The position numbers and the translations under genes are program-made. From contig JAHWDD010000008.1 of assembly GCA_023897205.1 (NCBI GenBank), positions 1,054,001-1,118,000 of the forward strand: DNA of 64,000 nucleotides, in the 5' to 3' direction. The notes below the pieces were generated by a model. That model ran no database searches. It saw only the letters and a program-made list of their open reading frames with translations, and was not told the origin of the DNA. The DNA is from Exophiala sp. HKRS030. Taxonomy: Eukaryota > Ascomycota > Eurotiomycetes > Chaetothyriales > Herpotrichiellaceae. How positions within the stretch are numbered: position 1 is the stretch's first letter; every line of letters begins with the position of its first letter. Positions 19,768 through 31,075 of this stretch are shown piece by piece.

Positions 19768-21094
19768 ATGCCCTGTCGATACGTCTTCTACAATGTCGTC
19801 GACATCAACGGTCCGGAATGGAGTGACCGACGGGCATACCCGGACATCTTCGACGTGACGATCGCCGACGTCGCCGTCCTCACCAACCTCGGGATCAGGA
19901 GGCAGTCACAGTTCACCGACGACATGCTCCGCGTACCGGGTTGGGAGGGCTACGCGGGCTTTCACGAAGACTTACTATGTACGAGGACCTACCCTTTCCA
20001 CATCTTATCCCTCTTTTCCCCCTCTCTCACTCGGTTTGACAAGACAACCCCGCGACATCACAGGAACCTGGTTTACTGACCGTGTCCCTTTTTTAGCCCC
20101 GAGCGGTGTACTGCTCTTCACCAGAAATGCCAGCAGGGGACAGGCCGATCCCGAGCGGCAAATTCAACTCCGAGCCTTGGCCAACGAGGTGGCTTCTACA
20201 CCTTGTCTGAGATTCTGTCGGGATTACCCGCACCATTGGACGACGCCCTTGCTGCCGTGTTTTTTGGCCCCCCCGGGCATACCGTTTGCGATGACGGCGA
20301 ACGCGAACAGAATGACGGTGAGGTTCGACCCCATCGCGTTTCCGGAGGAGCACATCCCCGGGGAGGAAAATTGGGCCCCATCCGGGGGTTGGGACGTGTC
20401 GGAGGATGAGGAGGAGGAGGATTACGAGAGTTCACTACGTGAGAATGACGAGGAAGAGGGAGAGGGAGAGGAGGAAGAGAGAGGAGAGGAAGAGGAGGAG
20501 AATGAAGATGAGGACGATGAGGGAGACGAAGACGAGGAGGAAGATGAGGAGGGAGATAAGGAGGAGGAGGAGGAGGAGGAAGACGAAGATGAGGAGAAAG
20601 ACGAAGATAGGGAGGGAGATGAAGATGAAAAGGGAGACCAAGAGGAGGAGGAAGACGAAGACGGGGAGGAGGAGGAGGAGGAAAGAGGCGAACGCCCACC
20701 ACCTTGGACATCGTTGACGACGGAATCCCTCGAGAGACTGTTGGTGTCGAGGTTTGAAAAAAGGGGCTTCAGGTTCTCCAGGAGCCCGCTGGAGGACCTC
20801 TTGTTCACCTCGCAGTCGATCGTGAGGATCATGTCGCGCACGTCGAGCGCCCACCAGGTCGCGGTCTCGACGTGGCTCGGGCTCATCTCCGGACTGCTGG
20901 CCAGCACGGTGAGGTTCATGCCGTTGTCCGACAGCGTCACGGAATCCGTGGACAGGTGCCTGGCGGCGTTGGTGTTGCTCGAGAGAATGTCGACGTCGCC
21001 ATTCTTTTCTCCGACGCCGCCGAGTTGGCTCGAGAAAGGGTCAACCATGGCCCTGCACAGGTGCATCGAAGAGGTGTTGGAGTGGCAGTCGTGA
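19768..21094 (+). CDS. Hypothetical 402-residue protein with very long acidic tract
   Basis: No known family recognised. Exon 1 (19768-19978) starts MPCRYVFYNVVDINGPEWSD and ends GFHEDLL. Intron 1 (19979-20096, 118 bp) begins GTACGA, has TACTGAC near 20074 and ends TTTTTTAG; it is phase 1 and rejoins as SPSGVLLFTRNASRGQ. Residues about 170-270 are almost continuous Glu/Asp with few other residues. The C-terminal part (PWTSLTTESLERLLVSRFEK, then STWLGLISGLLASTVRFMPL) has more ordered composition. No signal peptide. The acidic tract suggests a nuclear or chromatin-type protein (inference only). The opposite strand is also open over the 3' half, so the C-terminal frame is less certain than the N-terminal half. 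Confidence 0.6.
20400..20690. repeat. About 290 bp almost pure purine tract on the plus strand
   Basis: The plus strand is nearly all G and A, as gag, gaa and gac codons. It encodes the acidic tract of the overlapping gene, and read on the minus strand it gives a poly-Ser run. There is no strict unit, so it is a cryptic simple repeat. Confidence 0.9.
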
Positions 21095-21273
21095 TCATCG
21101 TCGGCATCCAACGAGGGGTCGATGGACACGTACAGCAACAAAGTGTCCGGTGAGGTCTACGATTTCCATGTGTCCGAGTCCGTATGTACAAGTTCTTCCG
21201 AAAGGTCATATCTTTGGAATGTATTTATACTTTTGTACTTGTAACTCGTTCCCAAAAGGTGTTTTGAATGTAA

Positions 21274-21667
21274 TGTCATGACTGTGCGTTTGAAACACGA
21301 CCAAAGAATTTCAGAACGAAGGAGGGTCTATGGATGGTGTCGAGGCCAGTGCGGCGAGCAGTCAGCACTGGTCACATGATCAGGATCTTGGCATACAAAT
21401 GATGACTTCGTACGGAGGTACTTGGCAGCTTGATGGCTTAGTCACCCAATAATTCCTGTTCACAGGGTCAGGGCAAGTGTTCCGAGTTAACTCTGCAAAA
21501 CGACTCCAAGATCACGTGTGTAATTCTGGTGTCGAGGCTGTCAGGATCTTGATCATGTGACTGGTGCTGCGACTTGTCTCGAGTGTGCGCGCAGCACCCA
21601 AACACTGCGCTGCGGCCTCGACTCCTTCGTAACGGATTCCATCCATCCAAACCCATAAGTCGTGACA
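21274..21667. mobile_element. Foldback/MITE-like element, complete copy, 394 bp
   Basis: The left end tgtcatgactgtgcgtttga and the right end ccataagtcgtgaca are inverted repeats. The TIR extends through gaacgaaggagg and, inside it, gtcgaggccagtgcggcg at the left against cgctgcggcctcgac at the right. The internal words cactggtcacatgatcagga and gatcatgtgactggtgctg are near 21365 and 21549. It begins 180 bp downstream of the stop codon of the acidic-tract gene. Confidence 0.8.
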
Positions 21668-21894
21668 TCGATACTCGAGTCGTTGTTACTGTCCTTGTGG
21701 ATGTTTCTCCCGATGGGTGCCGAAAATTCGGGGCCCATGGCGTCTCGTCCGTCGTCAACGAGTCTCCCTGTTCTTTTGTTGGTGTTCCTGGAGGGTCCCA
21801 AGTCGTCGTATGAAGCCGACTCGAGGGTCCGGATCCAACAAGTGCCAGGGGGGGCATCACATCTGATCCACCCTTTGAAAGGGTTGGTTCCGAC

Positions 21895-22115
21895 GTGACC
21901 ATGGCAAAGTCCCGACTCGGTTCCGTGGTCGTTCGCGGCAGTTGTACAGTAGAGATTGCCCGACTTTGCCTGAGCGCCGCTGTCGGACCTCAACCCTCGA
22001 ATCTCTCCTTTGGTTGCCTCGGGATTGTCAAGGGAGGGTTACCCGACGCCGAAGGAGATGACAAAGACAACGAAACCCTCTTTCCGACTCATATCACGAG
22101 CACAGACACAAGCCT
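21895..22115. repeat. Diverged segment duplicated at 40.07-40.39 kb
   Basis: The run gcagttgtacagtagagatt, cccgactttgcctgagc, ccctcgaatctctcctttg, gccgaaggagatg and ctcatatcacgagcac aligns in order with 40085-40380. Neither copy has an open frame across it, so both look like decayed copies of one older sequence. Confidence 0.6.
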
Positions 22116-22735
22116 TGCGACCGAATAGTTTTTGGTTTCTTGGTTCTTTGGGTTTGTGTTTGGTGTTTTGGGTCGCTGCTTTTGATGGTTGGCTTAGTCA
22201 GTCTTTGATTTCCCTTTACTCCGTAATAGCAGCCAGGAATAATTTCACAGAGTTCTTTAGCCCTCACCATTTCAATAATTTTACCCCTTACTAACTCAAA
22301 TCCCTCTGACCATCATAGGAGTAATGCTCGAGGGTAGTCTAGGAGTATATAAACCCTCACCAACTCAAGCGTAATTAACTCCAATATAGTTACGAGGTAA
22401 AATCACCACACCTAAAATAGTTAGGATTTGCAAATAATTAACTCAACATGTAAGTGCGAAGGCCACCAGCCGTCACCATGATCAACATCTATCGACGCAA
22501 CCGTCACTTCGCTGCATGGTGAGCATTTGCCCTCGTTCAAAGTTTCTAATCAGGCAGAACTTGTCAAGACATGGCCCGTGCTTCGATTTTTATTGAAGTT
22601 TAAGTCTGAGAATACCTTTTAATATCACGGGTCCAAGCTCGTCGATGATGCAGAAACCTTGGAATATGAGAACTTTGATCGGTAAGATGATGAGCCCAGG
22701 CTTCCCCAAATCACTTCGCAAGGTTATGCACAGGA
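22116..22735. other. A/T-rich intergenic region, no gene recognised
   Basis: Contains a taataattt-rich stretch around 22250-22440, similar in style to the 62.2 kb repeat, and no convincing ORF. Confidence 0.55.
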
Positions 22736-22886
22736 AGTATTTAACATCTCCCCCTGCTGCGTATACAACGCCTCTGTCAGAGAGATTTCATCTTTACTTG
22801 TCATCACTCGACACCGAAAACACCCCAGAAGCGCCGTCTGAAACCCACCGACAGCAGGAAATCATACCTATCCAATTTCAGCCAAC
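22736..22886 (+). promoter_or_regulatory. Probable promoter of the small secreted protein gene
   Basis: A TATA-like TATTTAA lies at about 22738-22744, roughly 145 bp before the ATG. A pyrimidine- and CA-rich leader follows, ending caatttcagccaacATG. Confidence 0.45.
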
Positions 22887-23228
22887 ATGCGCCTACCGAC
22901 ATTGCTGGTGTTTTCCGCCGTCTCCGTGGCCGCGTCCGCACAGGACTGGGCCCCCTGCGCGGGCTACGTGACCGACGTCTGGAACGACTACACCAAATGC
23001 ACCTGCCAGGCGTCGATGGAATGCTATTCGGCCGACGGCTTCACCTTCTGGCGGTCGAGGCTCGACTGTAGCGCCATCACCCCGGGCTACAAGGTCCGGG
23101 CCGTCGTCAACATCCCTTACTGGTTCGACGACCATTCGGATTGGCTCGAGGCACCGGGCACGGTGTATTCCGACGTGGACACGAACTCGACCCCCACCAA
23201 TTGCTACGTCGACGTGACCACCACCTAA
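22887..23228 (+). CDS. Small secreted cysteine-rich protein, candidate effector
   Basis: A 113-residue intronless ORF. Residues 1-18 (MRLPTLLVFSAVSVAASA) form a clear signal peptide with probable cleavage before Gln19. The mature part has six cysteines (24, 38, 40, 46, 61 and 106), an even number consistent with disulfides, and several Trp and Tyr residues (DVWNDYTKC, FTFWRSRLDC, PYWFDDHSDW). The Thr-rich end is VDVTTT with no GPI-like tail. Third codon positions are strongly G/C, unlike the surrounding A/T-rich DNA, which supports a real, selected gene. No family is recognised. Size, secretion and cysteines match the general class of fungal effectors or surface proteins (inference). It is isolated, with no neighbouring gene within 650 bp upstream or downstream. 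Confidence 0.72.
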   Translation: MRLPTLLVFSAVSVAASAQDWAPCAGYVTDVWNDYTKCTCQASMECYSADGFTFWRSRLDCSAITPGYKVRAVVNIPYWFDDHSDWLEAPGTVYSDVDTNSTPTNCYVDVTTT

Positions 23229-23822
23229 AGGGGAGAAGGTGGCGCCGACGGAGGATGGAGGTGGACAAAACGAGAATCACACGAGGTGAAGAGAAGGGTG
23301 TAAATAAACTTACCGAAACCGGAGAGAGGAAATCATGTACGAGATATCAAAGCTATATGAATGAACAGGATGAGGTTGAACTCTTTTGTGACACCTCAAA
23401 GTACCCTTGGAGGCATCTATTCCCTGGTATCAAACCATTTCCCAAACAACATCCTTCATTCCAGCTCGTCCATCATGATGGGTGATGCCGAGATGACGAA
23501 ATGACCAATACTATGCATACCCCATACGGTAGTCCCAACGTTGGGCTTACGTGGCCCCGGAAGGATAACACCGTAGAGGGTTATAGTGGAAAGAGTAAAA
23601 CCCCTGTCTCAGAATCTCTCAAGACACCACTGCCGGCCATTTTTTGTCTCTTCACAAAACTTCTTTGGGTGTTGAGTTGTGCATAAACGAGTTTCATTTG
23701 CTCATCATTGGCATTTCCGGTATATTCGGTCGGTTCGCGCTTCAAGCCGAGGTCGAAGACAAACGACGGGAACATCATAGGCCGCAGCCGTAGCAGAGCC
23801 CCAAATAACAGTGCCAAGCTCA
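23229..23822. other. Intergenic, no gene recognised
   Basis: Only short ORFs; no repeat family of this window is visible. Confidence 0.5.
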
Positions 23823-24030
23823 TTATGCAGACGGTTTTGCGATGGCAGGGCCACTGCTGACTTCCCAGATCTTGACTGCGCCGTCCATGGACGCCGATGC
23901 GAGCCGGGTCGAATCACGAAGAGGGAGCCCATCGCCGAGGCAAAAGACTCTCAACAGTAGGTTTGAAGGGTTGAGTTGAAAAGAGTGGTACTCACCGTCT
24001 CTGAGGCTCATGCGCCCTTTGAGACCATGA
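23823..24030 (-). pseudogene. WD40-repeat fragment
   Basis: The minus strand encodes DSTRLASASMDGAVKIWEVS, a textbook WD40 strand-turn (S-A-S-D-G-V-K-I-W-V), as found in fungal NACHT-WD40 (HET-E/D-like) proteins. A stop follows 11 residues later and no second repeat can be read on either side, so this is an isolated fragment. An upstream piece, PFHGLKGRMSLRDG, may be part of the preceding linker. Confidence 0.6.
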
Positions 24031-24109
24031 AAAGGAGCCTCGTCATCTTCCTCGTCATCTTCCTCGTCGATCGACTCATGAACTAATTACCCGCGCACAT
24101 AATCAGCTC

Positions 24110-24900
24110 ACCACCAGCAAGCAACAACCCGAGATGGTCACACAAAAGCCATCGGCCGGCCGCTCTTCCGTGACGCGGGCGTTGTCGACCTGTTGAGGTG
24201 CGCGGCCAAAGGCCTATTTGTATCCGACTACGACGTGCGACGCAATGCCTTGCCAGAGTGTCCAGGACTGCCACTCTAACCAAGAAGAGGTCGAATGGAC
24301 CTCGATGCTCAAATGACGGATGCAAAGTACCTACTCAGCCTATCTATCGTCAAAGACTGTGGTTTCTGCCAAAAGAAGCGCTTCTGTGGTGGAAAAACCG
24401 CATGCTGGAATCACAACAACTGCAAAGGTCTCGAAGACGCTCGACTCCCGACGTGAGGACAAGGACCGACTTATGAACTGCGCTCATGGCTCAAACGGCA
24501 TCAGCAACAATCCGAGATGGTCACACAAAAGCCATCAGTGTCCGGTACCTCGACTCTGTTACAACCGTTACAATCGTGGGAAGAGCTTGAAACACCTCAT
24601 GAATGTCTTTCAGACGCAGTTCTTGAACAGTTGACGGATTCTTCCTCCCGCTACCACGTCCGGGACTGCCACTCCAACCAAGAAGAAGTCGTTAAACAGA
24701 CCTCGATGCTCAAAAAGACGGATGGCAAAGCACCTGCTCAGCCTATCATCGGAGACTGTGGTTTCTGCCAAAAAGCGCTTTCTGTGGGAAACGCCGCATG
24801 CTGGAATCGCACAACTGCAAAGGTCTCGAAGACGCTCTCGACGCTCGACGTGCGGACAAGGGATCGACTCATAACCTGCTCTCATTTGGCTCGAACGTCC
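24110..24900. repeat. Direct duplication of about 180 bp plus a second duplicated 40-mer
   Basis: The segment at about 24275-24455 (aaccaagaagaggtcg, agactgtggtttctgcc, cgcatgctggaatc, aaggtctcgaagacgctc) is repeated at about 24675-24850. The phrase caacccgagatggtcacac with aaaagccatc occurs at about 24127 and 24509. In one frame both copies encode DCGFCQK followed by ACWN and a nearby second Cys, suggesting a duplicated coding exon. The first copy contains stops; the second is open from 24517 to 25074 on the plus strand (185 codons), with no family recognised. Confidence 0.65.
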
Positions 24901-25044
24901 TCCCCTTCAAGAGCTGGTTCTCGGTTCTGCGGCGCGCACAAGGTTCAAAGCGGGAAAGAGGTATACGGACATGGATCAAAGGGTTACAATCTTTATATGT
25001 ATTGTGACAGGAGTAAACGAGGAAGCATCAGTTGCGCCCAGGAC

Positions 25045-25504
25045 GTGTCTGTAACTCGAATACAACAACAATAACAACAACGTCGAACTCGGAGGTACTC
25101 CTGACACGTAGAGACGCTTTCATGAATTGCGCGCTGCGACGTTCGCAGCGCTTCCCCCAAGCTCTGTCTCTGTCACTGTCCTCGTTCACTCGGAACCCTC
25201 CTGACAACATTCGTCGCACACGTCGCCCTTACCGCCAGACAGCTCGTACGGGCCTTTGCGACCTTCAACAAGGTGCCAGGTCCATGGAGAAACTAGCACT
25301 TCATGGTACACCCCTCGTTCACACTGCGCGAGCGACAGCGCCATCGTTTTTCCGCAAAACCCGTCTCCTTGATTGTACATGCCCATGTGTCTGTTCATTT
25401 TGCTCCTGACACTGTAGGCGAAGCAAAGGCACTCACACCCCTCGCGTCACTCATCTACCAATGATAGCACCCTTGGCGGGTCCCCCTCCTTTTCTCTCTA
25501 CAGT
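25045..25504. repeat. Dispersed repeat R3, copy 1
   Basis: Shares, in order, ctgtaactcgaatacaacaa, cgtagagacgctttca, gctcctgacactgtaggcga, agcaaaggcactcacacc and ctctctacagta with 36650-37048, and the second half with 56490-56862. The conserved order over about 400 bp indicates one ancestral element or decayed gene. No frame is conserved. Confidence 0.7.
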
Positions 25505-27545
25505 ATCGCCGTCGTTTTGGCATCAGTTTTCCTGTTTTGACGCGGACCAGCTGGGGGTGTCATCAGACAACTCTCCGAGTGTGCACACCGTTCGCCCAGC
25601 AAGCACAGAGGTCGAAGTTCGACCGTACCTATCTCCTTGAGACCAGGTATGGGCGGTGTATGGTTATGTCCTCTTCCTCAAGAGCGACTGGAGCTGGAAG
25701 TCTGGGGTCATGACGAGGCTGGTCTGCAACAAGCAATCAGGCTGAGTCCAACACTGACCGGGGCTGGACGTTGATATACGACCCGAAGGCCCACGATGAC
25801 AGCCCAGCGGTCCCGGCAGTGATGGCTGGCAGCGGAGGAGACAGGATCATGGCGCATACACCGGGACCACCGGTCGAACTGATGGAGCATTGATTGCCGA
25901 CTACGTATTGGCATTGGAAACATCATGGAAATAGATGATGACAAGTCCCAGATTGGCCTGGACGGTTGGGACTTCGAGTTCAGTCAGGACATTCTCTCTC
26001 TCAACTATCTGGCATTACTTGATACCTGGACATGGATACCTTGGCTTGACAGACTGAAGACGCCCTAATGCGATGGCGGCTGCATTCATCACATTAGGAT
26101 TTGGTTTTTTCGAACTCTTCTCGGGACAGTCTTTCCTCATGTGGCCCTCTCAAGTGTGTGCCGGTGGCCACCTTTGCAAACCGAGAGCTCCATGGCGTCT
26201 TCACTCGTCGGGTTTCGGTCCAACGGCAGGCGGGACCATCTGAATTCTCTCGAATACCCGTGTGACGGCGGAAGCTCGGCACGACATTACTGTTCCGCGA
26301 CGAATCCCAAAGTGACCTACCTTCCAGGCGGTGGATGAGGCAAGTTCCACGTCTTCGCCGCTTGTTCCCACGACAGAAAAAGTGCTGATGGTGTATGATG
26401 TGATAGTCCATTGAACCCCAACACCACCGGACAGATGATCTCCGGAGTGGTCAACAGCTGCTCTGATGGAGACAACTGAACGCCCTCTTCGATCTCCGCG
26501 CTACAGGCTAGGAAATGTTCCTGGTGTGAGATGGACTGCTTTCTTTTGGGACAGGGAGGTCGCCAAACTACTCTCCATCGAACAATTGTTCCCATCGCGC
26601 TCACCTGATCATCATGCTCATGTTGGACCCGTGAACGCTGACGGTTTGAGGCTTTTTTACCTTTATCCGCGCAGGATAGATTTCGCCCTTTGCAGGGCCA
26701 GTACTGTCTCGCCGACGCTGGCTTTTACAACTGCGAGATTGAGAATCTCTCCCAAGCTTGGTGATGGCGGCTTCATGACTGGGTACATGAATCTCCATCG
26801 TCAATACAAGGCGGACCTCAAACGGTGGACACACTGACGGCCAACCTGCCACCAATCTTCTCTCCGGACCGGCTCGATCCCATCGAAACTTCAAACCGAG
26901 TTACGACCGGTCTCGGGCAAAGGATCCAAATCGAGATTGTGACATGGAGTTCCTCTCTTCGAGCGTCTTGTGGTTGAGGAACAGGTCATGAGCTCGGGAC
27001 AAGAAGGGTAGGGAGAAGGACAAGAACAAATCGAGAAAGAAGTCTGACCATGACAGCCCCCAAGGAGGACAAGAGCCAGCCTCATTGCGACCCAAAAAAG
27101 GGCGGATGGGGGCAAACTTCACGGTCAAACCCCGGACGAATGCTGGAAAATCCGTCCATCCTGGATTGAAGCCAAAGGCTGTTCGCGACGGAGAAGCCAG
27201 ATAAGAAACCCGCCAAAAGTCCCACGGCTGCTGTCACGGTTTGCCGACGTGGACATATTCGATATCTTGGATTGCCACCCGGGGTAACGAAGCTGAAGAT
27301 GAAAGTGTGGCAATGGCAAAGGTCCATGGACGTTCGGCGCTGGTGGCCATGACCACGGGGGAGAAGGGGCATTCATTGATTCCGAAGATGTATGGATAGC
27401 AGATTCGAAGAACCGACATGGATCAATTTTGCATTGTCCCCCTTCTGCTCGGTGCAATTTCTTGTCGATGTCCCAACCAGTAAACAGCCCTTCATATGAT
27501 TTCAGCACTAAGAACTATGGCAACTGCGCACACTGGGTGGGCGAT
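25505..27545. other. Intergenic or decayed coding, nothing recognised
   Basis: A few ORFs of 95-125 codons lie on both strands (for example plus 26466-26837 and minus 27125-27508). None carries a motif I can name and stops are frequent in all frames. The region may be an old degraded gene. Confidence 0.4.
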
Positions 27546-27549
27546 TCGT

Positions 27550-28430
27550 AAGTTAAGTTAGGCCTGCTGATACCCAAAGCCGGAGTGATAGGCTGCATTG
27601 TCATGCACATGTACAGGGGAAGACTTGTGGCCCAGACCTGCTATATTACTGCCCACAAGCTAGGCCTGCTGATGCCTAAAGGCTGGGCCTGTTAATGCCC
27701 GGAGTGAGGGTAGAATGTGACCCCATGATGCATCTTGACAGGGAGGGTCCTTACAGGCTAGATTACTTCAATGCTTACCAAAAAGTTATGCCTGCTGATG
27801 CCCGAAGCGAGCCTGTAATGCAAATCTACAGAGGGAACATGTGGCCCAGACTTGGTTCTTCACTACCTAAAAGCTAGGCTTGCTGATGCCCCGAGGAGAG
27901 GGTAACAAGCTACGCTGTAGTGCATCTCTACAGGGGGTTCTTTCAGGCTAGACGTGCCACTTTGCTTACCCCAAGCTAGGCCTATTGATGCCCCGAAGGC
28001 CCCGAAGCGATCTTGTAATGCACTTCTACAGAGGGGGGTCTTACCGGCTATACTTGGCCAATTACTGCCCAAAGTGAGGGCCGTATTGTGTTGTCGTATC
28101 GTACGTCTCTAGGCGGGTATTACACAGGCCAGAATGGCTGCACCGCTGCCCAAAGATGAGGTCCATGCTAATGTTGCATTATTGCATTGCATTGCCGACA
28201 GGGGGGACCTTGTGAGCCAGACCTACGAGCTCGTATTGCACTCTTGCATTGTTGCACTTCGTGCCGACAGGGGGATCCTCGCGAGCCAGACTTACGAGCC
28301 TGTATTGCAGCGTTACATTGCATATCTACAGACGCTCATTCCTTGGCTGTGTTGTCACCTCTCTTGTAGGGCGCCCAGAGCAAGGCCAGGAGTGACAGGT
28401 GATGAGTGAGCAGACTGCATTGCCTACCTG
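27550..28430. repeat. Degenerate tandem array, about 7-8 units of roughly 100-125 bp
   Basis: The word aggcctgctgatgcccgaag and variants appear near 27560, 27660, 27780, 27870, 27960 and 28040. Each is followed by tgtaatgcatctctacaggg and a gacc-agact stretch; units near 28140-28340 have cgacagggggaccttgtgag with ccagac. The core gcccgaagcgag is shared with the other arrays. Confidence 0.85.
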
Positions 28431-31075
28431 CAAGTGTGCCTACACTCGAAGGCCTAGGAAGATGCAAAACGCGTGTTGGTTCCCAGGGCGAGGGTATATT
28501 GCCGGCCAGAGTTCAAAGTGAGGCATCTGCACCACGGACATATAGTTCTTCCGTCCGAGCATGTAACTCCGTAATACGAGGTAGGTTGCATGCACATGCA
28601 TGCAGCCAATCCTTTCTCTCACACAACACCACACCGCTTCGAACACAGAAATCAGCACAGACCTTGTCGCATCTACAGAACGGCAACACATGCCTCTTCG
28701 TTTCCCGTCTCTGCATGCACAGCCTCTGTATCTTTGCTCTAGCCTGCCTCAAAGTGACGTCTCCATTCTGTTGCTGCCCAACCGACTTGAAAGGCGGGCA
28801 CAACCTGCGGCTGAGACGAGACCGGAAAAGATGTGCAAGCCAACAAAAAAACTCATTGCATTTCTCCCTCGGGCTAAAAGATGGGGCCGTCAATCACAAT
28901 CGACCATCCAGACAGGGATGGGCAACAGCAAATGCGGTGGCTCCTAGTGGCATGGCATCAGTGGCAGTTGAACTGTGACATTAGAACACTGCCCTCTTTT
29001 GTCCTAGGCCACTTTTACGGAGTGTTGCCGTCCCAGTCCCCCCTACAATGTACTAGCGCACTTCAAGGACCAGGGCGTCTTCAGGGAAAACAGCAAAGAG
29101 AAAAAAGAGAAAACAACACTACTCCACAAGAAGGATAGGATACATCGATCCTCGAGGGCTCGACCTCGACCCCTCCCGAGACATCAATCCGAAAGTGAGA
29201 TAGTCTTGTCAGGACTTGCATGTGTGGTGCATGTCTCTGCTGCAACGTGTCAACTGATGTGTCAAAAGGTCATGAGCTGAGAATACGAGCGATACGAGTT
29301 CTACGGGCGTCAAGACCACAAACGAATCAGGAAAGCGTTCATAGACACACCCGTGGACACATACAAACACTGCCAGTCACATTACCTTTCTACCACAAAA
29401 GAACCAATGTCAGATATCTGTCAAAAGAGGAGGTACTACTCCATACAAACCTTGACATAATACTCGCGCAAAGACTACAATCGAAGGAGAAGGTTAAGAT
29501 TCAAGATCCGTCCGTATCGTGGAGAACAACACCGGTTGTACACTCCATCCCTGGGATGGGAGATGGGAGGTGGGAGGTCGGACAAAAAAACGGGGGGGAC
29601 GGGACAGACAAACGAATCACGTTCATAAAGAACGGATCACATTTGGGCCCGCGTCGGTCCCACGATGTGCAGTTAGCACAATCACAGCTCCGCAAGTTGT
29701 TCTATCTTTGGACAATGTGATTGGACGTTTGGGATAGTCTCGAGTCGATCCGCGCGAAGTCTGTCTCCACGTCAAGACCTCAAGTCGCTTCCAGACTCGA
29801 CCTCATGTTACACGACATGTGATAAAAACCTGCTCAGCACTCCGTGGAAAAGCAACAGAAACATCGGATGCACCGTGGTGGACCTCTTCCTCGTACTCGA
29901 CAGCGTCTCGACTCATGTCGACGTCTCGATGAGAAGACAGAAAGGACTCGGAGTGGATCGTTTCTCGTATTCAACAAAAATGCCTCACGCCTGCGACAAG
30001 GCTGCGACCAACCACAGCCTCAACCAATGTTTGCAAGTCAGCTTCAGGGAGATCAGCACCAGAAACAGAAAGCGATTGACCACCGATCGTCCACACCGGT
30101 TTCGATTGCTACGACATGTACACTACTCGGTCGTGACGCAGTCCAGGAGAATGCAAATTATGATTGGGGAACCATTCGAAAAATCCATGTGTGGCTGAAC
30201 GCCTGACCGGTGAGGCCCATCACAACGAGGCGCAGCCCATGACAAGATACTCGCCGACGCGAGCTAAGCGAGCTCGTTTACCGGACCCAGCCATTCGAAA
30301 TCCTTTTCCCCCTCTCTCGTGCATGAGTCTATCGCTTCTGAAAAGTCCGTAGCGTGTCTGGTTATGACAACAACACCGGAAAAGAGAGCCAGAGATGATA
30401 GCAGCAGCAGGATCCGATGTCAATCCTTGCACGCATTTCTTTTCGTCGTGGCCAGTGGAGCAATATCTCAGCCGCAAACAGGGGGAGAGCAGACACGAAG
30501 ACGTGCATGATACTATTGTTTTACCCATGCAGTCTCCAGTGGCCGTCCGGACTCGCAGACGTGGCCGGCTAGACATCAGTATGAATGCCTGGTACGCTGC
30601 AATGACTCGGTATTACGTTACGTGTAATTTCAGAAGAAGTGGCTCTTTGAATTGAAATGACGGACCGGCAACGAAGGGCTGGCAACCCCAGCAACGGTGG
30701 TGTGATGGCTGGTACAGAGAGAGGGGAGATAACAACAACAGGGCTGTTCCTCCCGGAACCTAGGGGAGGATGGGCCTAGCGACGCCCCCCGACAATCCGT
30801 GATCAGCCTCTCTTTTAGGTCCTCCAAGCCCTGGACTCACAGCCTCAGAGTCAGCCATCCTGCAGGGTGTTTATAACGACGCAATCGACAGCGAGAAGGA
30901 ATTCGGTGAGGAACAATCATTCACTCATCATTGTCGATTGTCTGGACATAAGTTTATGTTTGTAGATGACAATGAAACCCAAGTATTATGAAAAGTGGTT
31001 CATGGTGTAGACCTGATGTCGTTTTCCTGCTGCGACGACAATGAAGACTTTGTCGCAGAATTGTAGGTGATAAGT
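28431..31075. other. Intergenic, no gene recognised
   Basis: ORFs of 85-190 codons occur on both strands (for example plus 28406-28978, plus 29220-29720 and minus 30220-30576). They lack recognisable domains, and composition changes within them. I see no repeat family here apart from the short word aaagtccgtagcgt at about 30345. Confidence 0.45.
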
